Shown: positions 15,914 to 25,183 of the stretch, piece after piece
How positions within the stretch are numbered: the stretch's first letter is position 1
Layout of the letters: each line of letters starts with the position of its first letter
Made by a program: the position numbers and the translations under genes
Notes under the pieces: generated by a model
Told to the model about the DNA's origin: nothing
Database searches by the model: none
Seen by the model: only the letters and a program-made list of their open reading frames with translations
Source of the DNA: Butyrivibrio sp. LC3010
GTDB lineage: Bacteria > Bacillota > Clostridia > Lachnospirales > Lachnospiraceae
Direction: 5' to 3'
NCBI RefSeq assembly: GCF_000424385.1
Contig: NZ_AUJU01000002.1
Span: 1 to 64,000, forward strand
Length of the DNA stretch: 64,000 nt

Positions 15914-17302
15914 ATGGCCGGCTGGGTTTTTGTAGTTGATGATGACATGACTAATCTGCTTGCAGCAGGTAATATACTTAGCAAAAATAATATAAGAGTC
16001 ACAGCCATAAAATCAGGAGAAAAGCTTCTTGCTCATATTAGGAACAATAAGCCTGATCTTATTCTTCTTGATATTTTGATGCCACATATGGATGGATATG
16101 AGACTTTCAAGAGACTTCGTCAATTGGAGAAGGACTGGGGCGATGAAGAGACACCGGTAATATTTCTTACGTCGGATGAAGATGAGGATGCTGAGATCAG
16201 AGCATTGGGACTTGGCGCAGCTGATTTTATACGCAAGCCCCTTAGAGAAGATGTTCTCCTTAAAAGGATCATGAATGTTATTGAGAATCGCGCACGGATA
16301 CGTGAGCTCATTAATGATGCCACCATTGATGGTCTTACGGGTTTTCTTAATAAATCTGCAGTAAATGCAAAGCTTACTGAAGTCTGTCAAAAAGAAAATG
16401 GCGCACTGATGATCCTTGACATAGACAATTTCAAAATGGTAAACGATCTCTATGGCCATGATACAGGTGATAAGCTTCTTAAGCTGTTTTCTGAAGTCAT
16501 ATCTACCAATATTCGTGAAAAGGATATAGTCGGACGAATTGGCGGAGATGAGTTTATCGTATTTTTGAAAAACTTTAAAGCTGAGTCCGGGATTAACTCG
16601 CTTAATAAGCGTATAAACAAGCAGTTAAAAGAAATCATGAATAAGTTTTCTACGACTTTGCTGCCTTTTTCTGTAGGCGTATCCAGTGGTGTTGCGTTCG
16701 TACCGACTGATGGAAGGAATTACGAAATTCTTTTCAGAAAAGCCGACACGGCCCTTTATCATGTTAAACAAAACGGAAAACATGGTTATAATATATTTGC
16801 TGATTCAATGGAGCAGATTGTTACATATGATTCCGCTTCGAAGGATGAGATTGATCAGATCAGCAATGCTTTAAAAGAGAATGAGACCTATAACAGTGCT
16901 ATGTGGGTCGGTCAGGATGCCTTCAGTCACATTTACAGATATATGTTAAGATATATCAGAAGTTATCATGGCACTGCTTACAGGGTGCTTTTTAAGGCTA
17001 CACCTGCGAATAGTAATGTAAGTCAGATGGAATTTACAGAGTATATGAAGAGATTTGGTACTCTTATTTCCAATTCGCTAAGAAAAAGTGATGTTATGAT
17101 GCAAAACGGAATTAATCAGTTCTTTTTATTCCTTCCGGGTATAAATGAGACGGATATAGATAATGTTATATCCAGAATCATGACATCCTGGAATGAACTT
17201 GATTTTTCAAAAAAGGTAAGTATATCTTATGAGTCGGAGAACATACAGTCTGAGGACGATAAAGATGGTAACAGACGTATAAATGACTCATCGGATGAAT
17301 AA
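15914..17302 (+). CDS. Response regulator diguanylate cyclase (REC-GGDEF plus degenerate GGDEF-like tail)
   Basis: A 462-aa cytoplasmic protein. The receiver (1-125) has phospho-Asp53 in LLDILMPHMDG. The GGDEF domain (about 135-300) has intact GGDEF at 210-214 and an inhibitory site R201-E-K-D204 exactly five residues before it, so it should make c-di-GMP with product inhibition. The tail (about 325-450) contains RKSDVMMQNGINQFFLFLPG, which resembles a second GGDEF domain with the signature lost. The gene lies 22 bases after the hybrid kinase behind CGGAGG, so it is the likely receiver of that phosphorelay. Its product could act on the upstream synthase or elsewhere. Confidence 0.92.
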   Translation: MAGWVFVVDDDMTNLLAAGNILSKNNIRVTAIKSGEKLLAHIRNNKPDLILLDILMPHMDGYETFKRLRQLEKDWGDEETPVIFLTSDEDEDAEIRALGLGAADFIRKPLREDVLLKRIMNVIENRARIRELINDATIDGLTGFLNKSAVNAKLTEVCQKENGALMILDIDNFKMVNDLYGHDTGDKLLKLFSEVISTNIREKDIVGRIGGDEFIVFLKNFKAESGINSLNKRINKQLKEIMNKFSTTLLPFSVGVSSGVAFVPTDGRNYEILFRKADTALYHVKQNGKHGYNIFADSMEQIVTYDSASKDEIDQISNALKENETYNSAMWVGQDAFSHIYRYMLRYIRSYHGTAYRVLFKATPANSNVSQMEFTEYMKRFGTLISNSLRKSDVMMQNGINQFFLFLPGINETDIDNVISRIMTSWNELDFSKKVSISYESENIQSEDDKDGNRRINDSSDE

Positions 17303-17336
17303 ATCCCAAAAAATAAATTTAATTGGAGCTCTTTAA

Positions 17337-17957
17337 ATGATTGCTTTTGTAAATGGAATACTTGATGAAAAAAGAGATCTGCTTGCTGTTATCGATGTCG
17401 GAGGTATTGGTTATAATGTCAATATCTCCGCTTATACTGCAGACAGATTGCCCGGTAAAGGTGAAAGCGTAAAGCTTTACACATATATGAGTGTTCGCGA
17501 AGATGCCATGAATCTGTATGGATTTCTTACGCGGGATGAACTGGATTTTTTTAAACTACTTATAAGTGTCAGCGGAATAGGACCTAAGGGAGGGCAGGCA
17601 ATACTATCTGTTATGACTCCTGATGATCTTAGATTTGCGATTCTTTCCGGAGATTCGAAATCGATAAGTAAAGCCCCCGGAGTAGGCAAGAAGACTGCTG
17701 AAAGACTGGTTCTTGAGCTAAAGGATAAGATTTCAAATGATGATATTATCAGTGGTAAGGCAGGTGGCAGTGCAGAAAACATGTCTGCTCTGACTACTGA
17801 GGATACGCCTGCAAATGAAGCCGTTGAAGCTCTTGTAAGTCTTGGATATGCTTTATCAGAAGCATCAAAGGCAGTAAGAGCAGTTATCGCTAAGGGGGAT
17901 GCAGACGGGGATGATACGGAAGCTATTTTGAAGCTTGCTTTGAAAGAACTTATCTGA
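17337..17957 (+). CDS. ruvA: Holliday junction branch migration protein RuvA
   Basis: A 206-aa DNA-binding subunit that tetramerises on Holliday junctions and loads the RuvB motor. The N-terminal OB fold (MIAFVNGILDE onward), central helix-hairpin-helix motifs (ISVSGIGPKGGQAIL and KAPGVGKKTAERLVLELKDK) and a C-terminal RuvB-binding helical domain are all present, and the length is normal. ruvB follows after 24 bases, so the two form the usual ruvAB operon. ruvC is absent, as usual in Firmicutes, where RecU is the resolvase; recU is in this window at 44407. Confidence 0.97.
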   Translation: MIAFVNGILDEKRDLLAVIDVGGIGYNVNISAYTADRLPGKGESVKLYTYMSVREDAMNLYGFLTRDELDFFKLLISVSGIGPKGGQAILSVMTPDDLRFAILSGDSKSISKAPGVGKKTAERLVLELKDKISNDDIISGKAGGSAENMSALTTEDTPANEAVEALVSLGYALSEASKAVRAVIAKGDADGDDTEAILKLALKELI

Positions 17958-17981
17958 ATTTGTAAATAAAGTGGTGGAGTT

Positions 17982-19019
17982 ATGGAAAAAAGGACAATAA
18001 GAACTACTGCAGAGCGGGGTAATGGAGCTATATATGCAAAGGTTCTTGATGAAGATAAAAAAATAGAAGGGTCACTGAGGCCTAAGAGATTAAAAGATTA
18101 CATAGGTCAGGCTAAAATCAAAGAAAATCTTAATGTATCAATTGAGGCAGCCAAAAAAAGAGGTCAGAGCCTTGATCATATTTTGTTGTACGGACCGCCC
18201 GGACTTGGTAAAACCACTCTTGCTGAAATTATTGCAGCAGAGATGGGAGTTCACTGTAAGGTTACAAGCGGACCTGCAATTGAAAAGCCCGGTGACATCG
18301 CAGCAATTTTAAATAACCTCAAAGAAGGTGATGTTTTATTTATTGACGAAATCCACAGGTTGAACAGACAGGTGGAGGAAGTCCTTTATCCTGCTATGGA
18401 GGATTATAAAATCGATATCATAATAGGCAAAGGCCCGACAGCAAGATCAATAAGACTTGATCTTCCTCATTTTACACTTATAGGTGCTACCACAAGAGCA
18501 GGTATGCTTTCTGCTCCACTGCGAGACAGATTCGGAATGCTCTATAAGATGGAATTTTACGAGACGGAAGAGCTTATGCAGATCATTATGCAGTCAGCTA
18601 CTGTGCTAGGTGTAGAGACAGAGGATGGCGGCGCAAGGGAAATGGCAAGAAGAAGCAGGGGGACGCCCAGAATTGCCAACAGAATTTTGAAAAGAGTAAG
18701 AGATTATGCTCAGGTGAGATATGACGGCGTAATAACAGAGAATGTTGCAAAAACTGCTCTGGATCTAATGGATGTAGATAAGCTCGGACTTGATCATAAC
18801 GATAGGACACTTCTTCTTACTTTGATTGAAAAGTTCGCGGGAGGACCCGCAGGTCTTGAGACTCTTGCTGCTTCTATTGGCGAGGACGCGGGCACAATAG
18901 AGGATGTATATGAGCCATATCTTCTTAAAAACGGTCTTATAAACAGGACTCCGAGAGGAAGAGTTGTTACCTCTCTTGCATATGAACATCTTGGGCTTTC
19001 AGAGCTTGCAGATACATGA
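17982..19019 (+). CDS. ruvB: Holliday junction branch migration ATPase RuvB
   Basis: A 345-aa AAA+ hexameric motor that drives branch migration with RuvA. It has Walker [12 protein letters not shown], Walker B FIDEIHR, sensor I IGATTRAG, the sensor II region RGTPRIANR, and a C-terminal winged helix ending with RTPRGRV. Length is typical. It starts at ATG 17982 behind GGTGGAG and is the last gene before a new promoter for zapA. Confidence 0.97.
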   Translation: MEKRTIRTTAERGNGAIYAKVLDEDKKIEGSLRPKRLKDYIGQAKIKENLNVSIEAAKKRGQSLDHILLYGPPGLGKTTLAEIIAAEMGVHCKVTSGPAIEKPGDIAAILNNLKEGDVLFIDEIHRLNRQVEEVLYPAMEDYKIDIIIGKGPTARSIRLDLPHFTLIGATTRAGMLSAPLRDRFGMLYKMEFYETEELMQIIMQSATVLGVETEDGGAREMARRSRGTPRIANRILKRVRDYAQVRYDGVITENVAKTALDLMDVDKLGLDHNDRTLLLTLIEKFAGGPAGLETLAASIGEDAGTIEDVYEPYLLKNGLINRTPRGRVVTSLAYEHLGLSELADT

Positions 19020-19058
19020 TGTAGTAGTGCCCTTTTGAAAAAATATCGCGCTATACTA

Positions 19059-19088
19059 TTGATAATGTATATGCCTAAAGTATATAAT
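19059..19088 (+). promoter_or_regulatory. Sigma-A type promoter for zapA
   Basis: TTGATA (19059-19064) and TATAAT (19083-19088) are separated by 18 bases, about 42 bases before the zapA start. This is a near-consensus housekeeping promoter. Confidence 0.65.
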
Positions 19089-19129
19089 TTGGATAAATAC
19101 TTTTAAGTTTTGATATGGGGAGGAAAATT

Positions 19130-19537
19130 ATGGCTTCTAAGACAGATACCGAGGTAATCATTGGTGGAAAGGTATTTACTCTGAGCGGATACGAGAGTGA
19201 GGAATATCTTCAAAAGGTTGCCTCTTATATAAATAATAAAATTGCAGATTATAATAAAATGGATGGATTTAAGCGACAGCCTCTTGATACACAGAATGTA
19301 TTATTGCAGCTGAATATTGCTGATGATTATTTCAAAGCAAAGAAGCAGGTTGAAATGCTTGAAGGTCAGCTCAGCGATAAAGAAAAAGAGCTTTATGATA
19401 TTAAGCACGAGCTTATTGCTACACAGATAAAGCTTGAAAATACAGAAAAAAATGTTAAGAATCTTCAATCTGATATAACAGAGGATTCAAGAAAGATTAT
19501 TCAGATGGAGACAGAGCTTAAATCTCTGAAAAAGTAA
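19130..19537 (+). CDS. zapA: Cell division protein ZapA-like
   Basis: A 135-aa cytoplasmic protein. The N-terminal 60 residues form the ZapA domain (VIIGGKVFTLSGYESEEYLQKVASYIN), and the rest is a long coiled coil rich in Glu and Lys. ZapA binds FtsZ and promotes ring bundling. ATG 19130 is chosen since GGGGAGGA lies 8 bases upstream; ATG 19115 precedes that site and is unlikely. A terminator hairpin follows. ZapA next to a U32 protein and an FtsW/PBP pair is a common clostridial arrangement. Confidence 0.88.
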   Translation: MASKTDTEVIIGGKVFTLSGYESEEYLQKVASYINNKIADYNKMDGFKRQPLDTQNVLLQLNIADDYFKAKKQVEMLEGQLSDKEKELYDIKHELIATQIKLENTEKNVKNLQSDITEDSRKIIQMETELKSLKK

Positions 19538-19543
19538 TTGTTG

Positions 19544-19570
19544 GGCTGCCTGTATGGCAGCCTTTATTAT
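19544..19570 (+). terminator. Terminator after zapA
   Basis: GGCTGCC pairs with GGCAGCC around a 5-base loop, followed by TTTATTAT. Confidence 0.7.
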
Positions 19571-19668
19571 AGATGAGGTAATTCTAAATCTGGTGCGAGC
19601 CATTGGGATCCACTTGGAAAAGTTATGTGGAACTTGTTTTAGAAGCGCATTAAGCGAGGTTTTTATAT
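19571..19668 (+). other. Possible structured leader upstream of the U32 gene
   Basis: This gap is less AT-rich than its neighbours and has several complementary segments: TCCAC with GTGGA, AAGTT with AACTT, and GGTGCG with CGCATT through two wobble pairs. Some of these are mutually exclusive. I do not recognise it as a known riboswitch. It may be a leader RNA of the U32 gene or simply a promoter region. Confidence 0.25.
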
Positions 19669-22065
19669 ATGCGTAAAGTTGAATTATTAGCTCCCGCCGG
19701 TAATTATGAAACGATGGTAGGAGCATTTAATGCAGGTGCAGATGCTGTTTATCTTGGAGGGCAGGGGTTCGGAGCAAGAGCCTTTGCTGATAATTTTACT
19801 AATGAAGAAGTTATAAAGGCTATACAATATGCGCATTTGCATGGGAAAAAGATATATCTTACAGTTAACACTCTTTTAAAGGAAAATGAAATTCCTGCCT
19901 TTAAAGAGTTTTTTGAACCCTTCGCTATGGCTGGACTTGATGGAGCAATAATTCAGGATTTTGGCGTATTCAGGATGATACGTGAAATGTTCCCCTGGGT
20001 CGAGCTTCATGTAAGTACTCAGATGACGATAACAGGTGAAGGCGGTGCAAAGCACTTGATGGAACTTGGTGCAAAGCGTATTGTACCTGCAAGAGAGCTG
20101 TCTTTATCTGAAATTGAAAATATTCATAATAACTGTAAATTCAGTAATGGTGAAAGCGTTGAAATAGAGGCATTTATTCATGGCGCAATGTGTTACTGCT
20201 ATTCAGGTGCATGTCTGTTTTCCAGTATGGTAGGCGAGCGTAGCGGAAACAGAGGACGTTGTGCACAGCCCTGCAGACTTCCATATAAGAGCGGCAAAAG
20301 AGAATGTTATCCTTTGAGTCTAAAGGATATGTGTATGGTTGATCGAATTCCTGAGCTTATAGAGGTGGGAATCGATTCCTTCAAAATTGAAGGCCGCATG
20401 AAAAAGCCAGAATACGCAGCAGGTGTTACCTCTGTGTACAGAAAATATATAGACAGATATTATGAACTGGCAGAATCTGACAGTTTTGAGAAAGGGAAAA
20501 TCAAATTGGATGCATCAGAAGCTGATAAGAAAATATTGTCAGCTTTATATCTGCGTTCAGAAATAGGTGAGGGATATTATTTCAGACACAACAGCAAGGA
20601 TATGGTGACTATTGATAATCCTGCATACAATGGTTCTGATGAAAACGTATTAAATACGATACGTGAAAAATATCTCACCGGAGAGAAAAAAATCAAAGTA
20701 AATCTCACCGGAAGATTTTTTGTGGGTGAGCCTGCAACTATAACCATAGAAACAGATGGTTCAATATCAGAAAGTATAATCAGTGTGACAAAAACCGGAG
20801 ATATAGTTCAGGAAGCATTAAAAAAACCCATGTCAGAAGATGACATTACAAAACAGCTTTCTAAATTTGGTAATACCTGGTTTGAGCTTAAAGATATTTC
20901 ATTGGATATTGATGATAAAGGGATATTTGCAGCAAATAAATCTTTAAACGAATTAAGAAGAAATGCATGTGAAGCCCTGTTAAATGCTATAATAAATAAT
21001 CAGAAAACAAACGGTATTTGTGAATCATCAGAGGACACTTTGTCTGCCGGTTCTGTTGAAAATGGCATAAATTCTCATGATAATAAAGAGGTCATGAATC
21101 GACAGGCTGTCACAGATGATACGGATTCAGACAGAGATATTCTTGCTGTTTCAGTAATGAATAATGCTCAGCTTACGAGCGTTTTTAAACACGCATCCGG
21201 AACAGATAAAAGTTTAAGAATATACGCAGATAGCAGGATTATAGAATTTGATTCAAATGAACTCAAAGACATACCTTCAAACGTAAGTATTTATGTTTCA
21301 CTTCCGTATATTATCAGAAACGAAAGCTTTTTTGATGGTCATAAAGAAATAAGAGAGATACTGAATAAAGCTGATGATCTTAATTTGACAGGTGTTCTTG
21401 TACGTAATCTGGAAGAGCTATATGTAATTAAAGAATCCGGATATAAAGGAAAAGTTGTTCTTGATTATGGTCTTTATATCTGGAATCATGAAGCGCTTTT
21501 GCTTTATAAGGAGTTATGCGGCGATGATGTTCTGAAGGCGTTCAATTTGCCCTTGGAGCTTAGTTTACATGAGATGAATGAATTCCTTGATTCACTTTAT
21601 AATGGATCAGAAGGTGAATGCGATTACTCTTTAATTCCGGAAGCAGGACTGATGGTTTACGGAAGAGTACCAATGATGCTGACAGCCGGCTGTGTTAAAA
21701 ATACTTTGGAGGGCTGCAGTGGTAATAGAGGCAGGCTTTCAGACTACGGTATGACCAGCCTTGTGGACAGGACCGGAAGAACACTTCCTGTTACCTATGA
21801 CTGTCAGCACTGTATGAATATTATCTGGAACAGCGTTCCTGTATCTTTATTCAAGAAGGCTAAGAAAATCAGAAGATTTTCTGATAAGTATAATATTTTA
21901 TACAGGATCGATTTCACCACTGAGAATGAAAAAGAAGTCAGTGAGATTTTGAATGCCTACAATGGTATTTTTTATAATCACACAGATAAGAAAAGTTCTG
22001 AATTTGATTATATTTTATCACAACAGGATTACACGACCGGACATTTTGAGAGGAGCGCCGATTAA
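19669..22065 (+). CDS. U32 family protein (peptidase-like / RNA hydroxylation enzyme)
   Basis: A 798-aa protein of the U32 family. It starts with the TIM-barrel signature ELLAPAGNYETMVGAFNAGADAVYLGG and carries the family core EAFIHGAMCYCYSGACLFSS and RGRCAQPCR, whose cysteines are conserved. The long C-terminal part (from about 400) is the extra region found in large U32 proteins. Relatives RlhA and TrhP hydroxylate rRNA C2501 or tRNA U34 using prephenate-derived chemistry, and others are called collagenases. I favour RNA hydroxylation because no secretion signal is present, but the exact substrate is unknown. Residues about 440-480 form a low-complexity acidic linker. Confidence 0.9.
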   Translation: MRKVELLAPAGNYETMVGAFNAGADAVYLGGQGFGARAFADNFTNEEVIKAIQYAHLHGKKIYLTVNTLLKENEIPAFKEFFEPFAMAGLDGAIIQDFGVFRMIREMFPWVELHVSTQMTITGEGGAKHLMELGAKRIVPARELSLSEIENIHNNCKFSNGESVEIEAFIHGAMCYCYSGACLFSSMVGERSGNRGRCAQPCRLPYKSGKRECYPLSLKDMCMVDRIPELIEVGIDSFKIEGRMKKPEYAAGVTSVYRKYIDRYYELAESDSFEKGKIKLDASEADKKILSALYLRSEIGEGYYFRHNSKDMVTIDNPAYNGSDENVLNTIREKYLTGEKKIKVNLTGRFFVGEPATITIETDGSISESIISVTKTGDIVQEALKKPMSEDDITKQLSKFGNTWFELKDISLDIDDKGIFAANKSLNELRRNACEALLNAIINNQKTNGICESSEDTLSAGSVENGINSHDNKEVMNRQAVTDDTDSDRDILAVSVMNNAQLTSVFKHASGTDKSLRIYADSRIIEFDSNELKDIPSNVSIYVSLPYIIRNESFFDGHKEIREILNKADDLNLTGVLVRNLEELYVIKESGYKGKVVLDYGLYIWNHEALLLYKELCGDDVLKAFNLPLELSLHEMNEFLDSLYNGSEGECDYSLIPEAGLMVYGRVPMMLTAGCVKNTLEGCSGNRGRLSDYGMTSLVDRTGRTLPVTYDCQHCMNIIWNSVPVSLFKKAKKIRRFSDKYNILYRIDFTTENEKEVSEILNAYNGIFYNHTDKKSSEFDYILSQQDYTTGHFERSAD

Positions 22066-22077
22066 GGTGCAGAATTT

Positions 22078-23430
22078 ATGGAATTATACTTAACTGAAAT
22101 ATCAAAATATGTGATAGCAGGAAGTATGGCTGTTTACGCCTTTTTCAGCTTTCTTGTATTCATATATAAAGGAGAACGCAGAAGAAGGTGGATTTATTTT
22201 CTGCAGACAGTTTCGCTCTTTGCGACTCAGTTTGCGTGTTTTATTCAAATCATTGCACAGACGGGATCAAAGAGATATTTCTTTCTGCTCATGATTCAGT
22301 CACTGGTACTTATAAGTACCATTTCGCTATTCAGGCTGGTATATCCTGATGGGAACAGGCTAATTATCAATAATATGTGTATGCTTCTTATGGTAGGCAT
22401 GATTATGATAACAAGAATATCCTATGGTAAAGGTATACGACAGTTCCTTATAGCATGTGCTTCAATTGTTATTGCATTTATAATACCTGAAATTATTTTC
22501 AGAATGGCATTTCTTGAGAGAGGCGGATGGATTTTTGCAGGGATAGGTATTGCAGTACTTGCCATTCTTTTGATATATGGTTCTGTTGCCAATGGTTCAA
22601 AGATAAATTTCAGGATTGCGGGACTATCTTTCCAACCTCAGGAATTGGTTAAACTTATATTTGTATTTTTTATTGCATCAATACTTTCAAGAAAAAAGGA
22701 TTTTAAAACAGTAGTTTTGGTCTCTGTAATAGCGGCTATGCATGTGATCATACTGGTATTTTTAAAGGATCTTGGAAGTGCGCTGCTGTTCTTTGTAGTG
22801 TACATCTGCATGCTGTTTGTTGCTACAAACCAGCCCCTTTATATGATTGCAGGACTTGGTGCAGGAACAGCTGCAAGTGTAATAGCTTACAGGCTTTTTC
22901 CGCACATACAGCAAAGAGTTGCTGCCTGGAGTGACCCCTGGATAGATATAGATGCAACAGGATATCAGATTACCCAGTCACTTTTTGCAATAAGTGGCGG
23001 CGGTTTATGGGGACTAGGTCTTTATGGAGGTACACCTACTTCCATTCCGTACGTTGAAGAAGATTTCATGTTTGCTGCCATAGCTGAGGAACTTGGTATT
23101 GTTTTTGCATCATGTCTTGTTGCTGTGTGTATGTCAACCTTTCTTATGATACTTCTGGAAGGATATAAGATAAAAAGTATTTTCGGAAGATTATTATGCG
23201 TAGGAATGGGCGTTATGTACATCTTCCAGGTCTTCCTTACGATAGGCGGCGATTCAAAATTCATTCCTCTGACAGGTGTTACTTTGCCACTTGTAAGCTA
23301 TGGTGGAACCTCAGTAATGGTTACGATAATCATGTTTGCATTTGTAGAGGGCGAATGTCTTGTAAGAACTGATGAACGTTATCAGGAATATTTAAAACGA
23401 AAGAGGGAGAAGATGAATGAAAGACGATAA
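22078..23430 (+). CDS. FtsW/RodA/SpoVE-family peptidoglycan polymerase
   Basis: A 450-aa integral membrane SEDS glycosyltransferase with about 10-12 helices. Family hallmarks are the segment NFRIAGLSFQPQELVKL, KDLGSALLFF, YQITQSLFAISGGGLWGLGL, EEDFMFAAIAEELG and LPLVSYGGTS. SEDS proteins polymerise lipid II with a cognate class B PBP, and the next gene, overlapping by 14 bases, encodes exactly that. Whether it serves division, elongation or another process cannot be told from sequence. An AAGGTG site precedes ATG 22078. Confidence 0.93.
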   Translation: MELYLTEISKYVIAGSMAVYAFFSFLVFIYKGERRRRWIYFLQTVSLFATQFACFIQIIAQTGSKRYFFLLMIQSLVLISTISLFRLVYPDGNRLIINNMCMLLMVGMIMITRISYGKGIRQFLIACASIVIAFIIPEIIFRMAFLERGGWIFAGIGIAVLAILLIYGSVANGSKINFRIAGLSFQPQELVKLIFVFFIASILSRKKDFKTVVLVSVIAAMHVIILVFLKDLGSALLFFVVYICMLFVATNQPLYMIAGLGAGTAASVIAYRLFPHIQQRVAAWSDPWIDIDATGYQITQSLFAISGGGLWGLGLYGGTPTSIPYVEEDFMFAAIAEELGIVFASCLVAVCMSTFLMILLEGYKIKSIFGRLLCVGMGVMYIFQVFLTIGGDSKFIPLTGVTLPLVSYGGTSVMVTIIMFAFVEGECLVRTDERYQEYLKRKREKMNERR

Positions 23431-24841
23431 TAAATCTTATCCCATTATCTTTATTGGAATAGCATTTTTGCTGCTGTTTATCTCGATGGTAAGCTATATC
23501 TGTATTTATGCCATCAAAAATGAGAGAGTAATGTTTGATAACAGTTACAACGCTCATCAGCAGCTTTTAAAAACACAGAATACACGAGGCACAATTTATT
23601 CAAACGACGGACAGATACTTGCCAAGACAGTTACTGATGCCAATGGTAATGAAACCAGAGAGTATCCGTTCGGAAAAGTATTTTCACATGTTGTAGGGTT
23701 CTCGGTAAACGGAAGAAGCGGCATAGAGAATCTTGCCAATTATTATCTTATTAATTCAAATGCCACGCTTAAAAGTAAGGCAGAAGCTAAGGAGAATGAA
23801 TTAAAATTCCCCGGGGATAATGTGTATACCACTCTTGATGTAGATCTTCAGGAGACTGCATTTGAAGCTTTATCGGCTCACAAAGGAGCAATTATTGTAA
23901 CAGATGTTAAAACCGGTAAGGTTTTGGCTTTGGTATCAAAACCGGACTTTGATCCTGCTACAATTTTAAATGATTGGGAAGACATTACTTCTGATGAGAA
24001 TAATACTCAACTTTTAAACAGAGTATCTCAAGGATTATATCCTCCCGGATCAACTTTTAAAATACTGACATCACTTGAATACTACAAGGAGTTTGGTGAA
24101 GATTATTTGGATTATCGCTATAATTGTAACGGTAAATTCGTTTCAGGTAACGATACCATTAAGTGCTTCCATGGAGAAAGTCACGGTGCACTCGATTTTC
24201 AGACTTCATTTGCAAAGTCCTGTAACTCATCCTATGCAAATATAGCTCTGCAGCTTGACAGGGCTAAATTTGGCAAAACGCTTGATGAACTTATGTTTAA
24301 TGCAGATCTTCCGTGGGATATGAATTATTCTTCATCAACTGCGACCTGCGATGAGAATTTGAGTGACGGAGATACAATGCAGCTTGGAATTGGTCAGGGT
24401 GCCACCACGGTTACACCGCTTCACATGAACCTGATCACCATGGCTATAGCCAATGACGGCTTACTGATGAAGCCTTATTTTCTTGAAAAAGTTGTGACGG
24501 AAGATGGTAAGGTGCTTGAAAACTTTAAACCTTCTGAATATAAAACACTGATGACAAAAGATGAGTCATATTTTCTTAAAAATATGATGGAAAAAGTTGT
24601 AACTGTCGGAACAGCCTCCAGATTAAAGGGATTATCTTATTCTGCTGCAGGTAAAACAGGATCCGCGGAATTTAAGGACAGCACTTCTGACTCACATGCC
24701 TGGTTTACGGGGTATGCACCGGCTGAAGATCCGCAGATTGCCGTTACTATCATTGTAGAGAATGCGGGTTCCGGCGGCGAATATGCTGTACCGATTGCTA
24801 AGAGAGTTTTCGACTGTTATTTTAAAAAATCAGGGGAGTAA
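23417..24841 (+). CDS. Class B penicillin-binding protein (transpeptidase)
   Basis: A 474-aa protein with one N-terminal membrane anchor (about 9-32), a short pedestal, and a transpeptidase domain. Active-site motifs are SxxK (Ser212 in PGSTFKILT), SxN (SCN in FAKSCNSSY) and KTG in AGKTGSAEF. It cross-links peptidoglycan outside the membrane. Its small size fits the PbpA-like group rather than long FtsI/SpoVD proteins with PASTA repeats. Overlap with the SEDS gene supports a SEDS-PBP pair. The start ATG 23417 has GAGGGAGAAG upstream inside the previous gene. Confidence 0.94.
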   Translation: MKDDNKSYPIIFIGIAFLLLFISMVSYICIYAIKNERVMFDNSYNAHQQLLKTQNTRGTIYSNDGQILAKTVTDANGNETREYPFGKVFSHVVGFSVNGRSGIENLANYYLINSNATLKSKAEAKENELKFPGDNVYTTLDVDLQETAFEALSAHKGAIIVTDVKTGKVLALVSKPDFDPATILNDWEDITSDENNTQLLNRVSQGLYPPGSTFKILTSLEYYKEFGEDYLDYRYNCNGKFVSGNDTIKCFHGESHGALDFQTSFAKSCNSSYANIALQLDRAKFGKTLDELMFNADLPWDMNYSSSTATCDENLSDGDTMQLGIGQGATTVTPLHMNLITMAIANDGLLMKPYFLEKVVTEDGKVLENFKPSEYKTLMTKDESYFLKNMMEKVVTVGTASRLKGLSYSAAGKTGSAEFKDSTSDSHAWFTGYAPAEDPQIAVTIIVENAGSGGEYAVPIAKRVFDCYFKKSGE

Positions 24842-24844
24842 ATT

Positions 24845-25183
24845 TTGTCTATAAAGGGGTTTTGTACATTCTATTCAAATTTATACATAGGTGAATCCAT
24901 TAAAAATCCAAGACTTGTTAAGTGGAAGCTAAAACACGGAGCAGGTCAGCTTTTCATCTATGTGATCACTGCGCCCGAAATGGCAGGCGGTCAGCTTGAA
25001 ATAAAGCACTGTGCTGTTCTTAAACAGAAGTATTATAAGCGGCACCCTGCATTTGTTTATGGAATCGCCGGAAGCTATAAGGAAGCTGTGGATATCATTG
25101 TAAAATTGTGCGATGAAGCAAATGAGAATGGCTTGACCGGAGATATAAAAGGTTATCTTGGAGGAGCGTTGGGGGATAATTGA
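24845..25183 (+). CDS. Small hypothetical protein
   Basis: A 112-aa protein with no signal or membrane segment, starting at TTG 24845 behind a strong GGGGAG. Unrecognised family. It is basic in its first half (KNPRLVKWKLKHGAG) and ends in a Gly-rich tail. It begins 4 bases after the PBP gene and overlaps the DUF2953 start by one base, so it is a genuine operon member. Confidence 0.75.
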   Translation: MSIKGFCTFYSNLYIGESIKNPRLVKWKLKHGAGQLFIYVITAPEMAGGQLEIKHCAVLKQKYYKRHPAFVYGIAGSYKEAVDIIVKLCDEANENGLTGDIKGYLGGALGDN

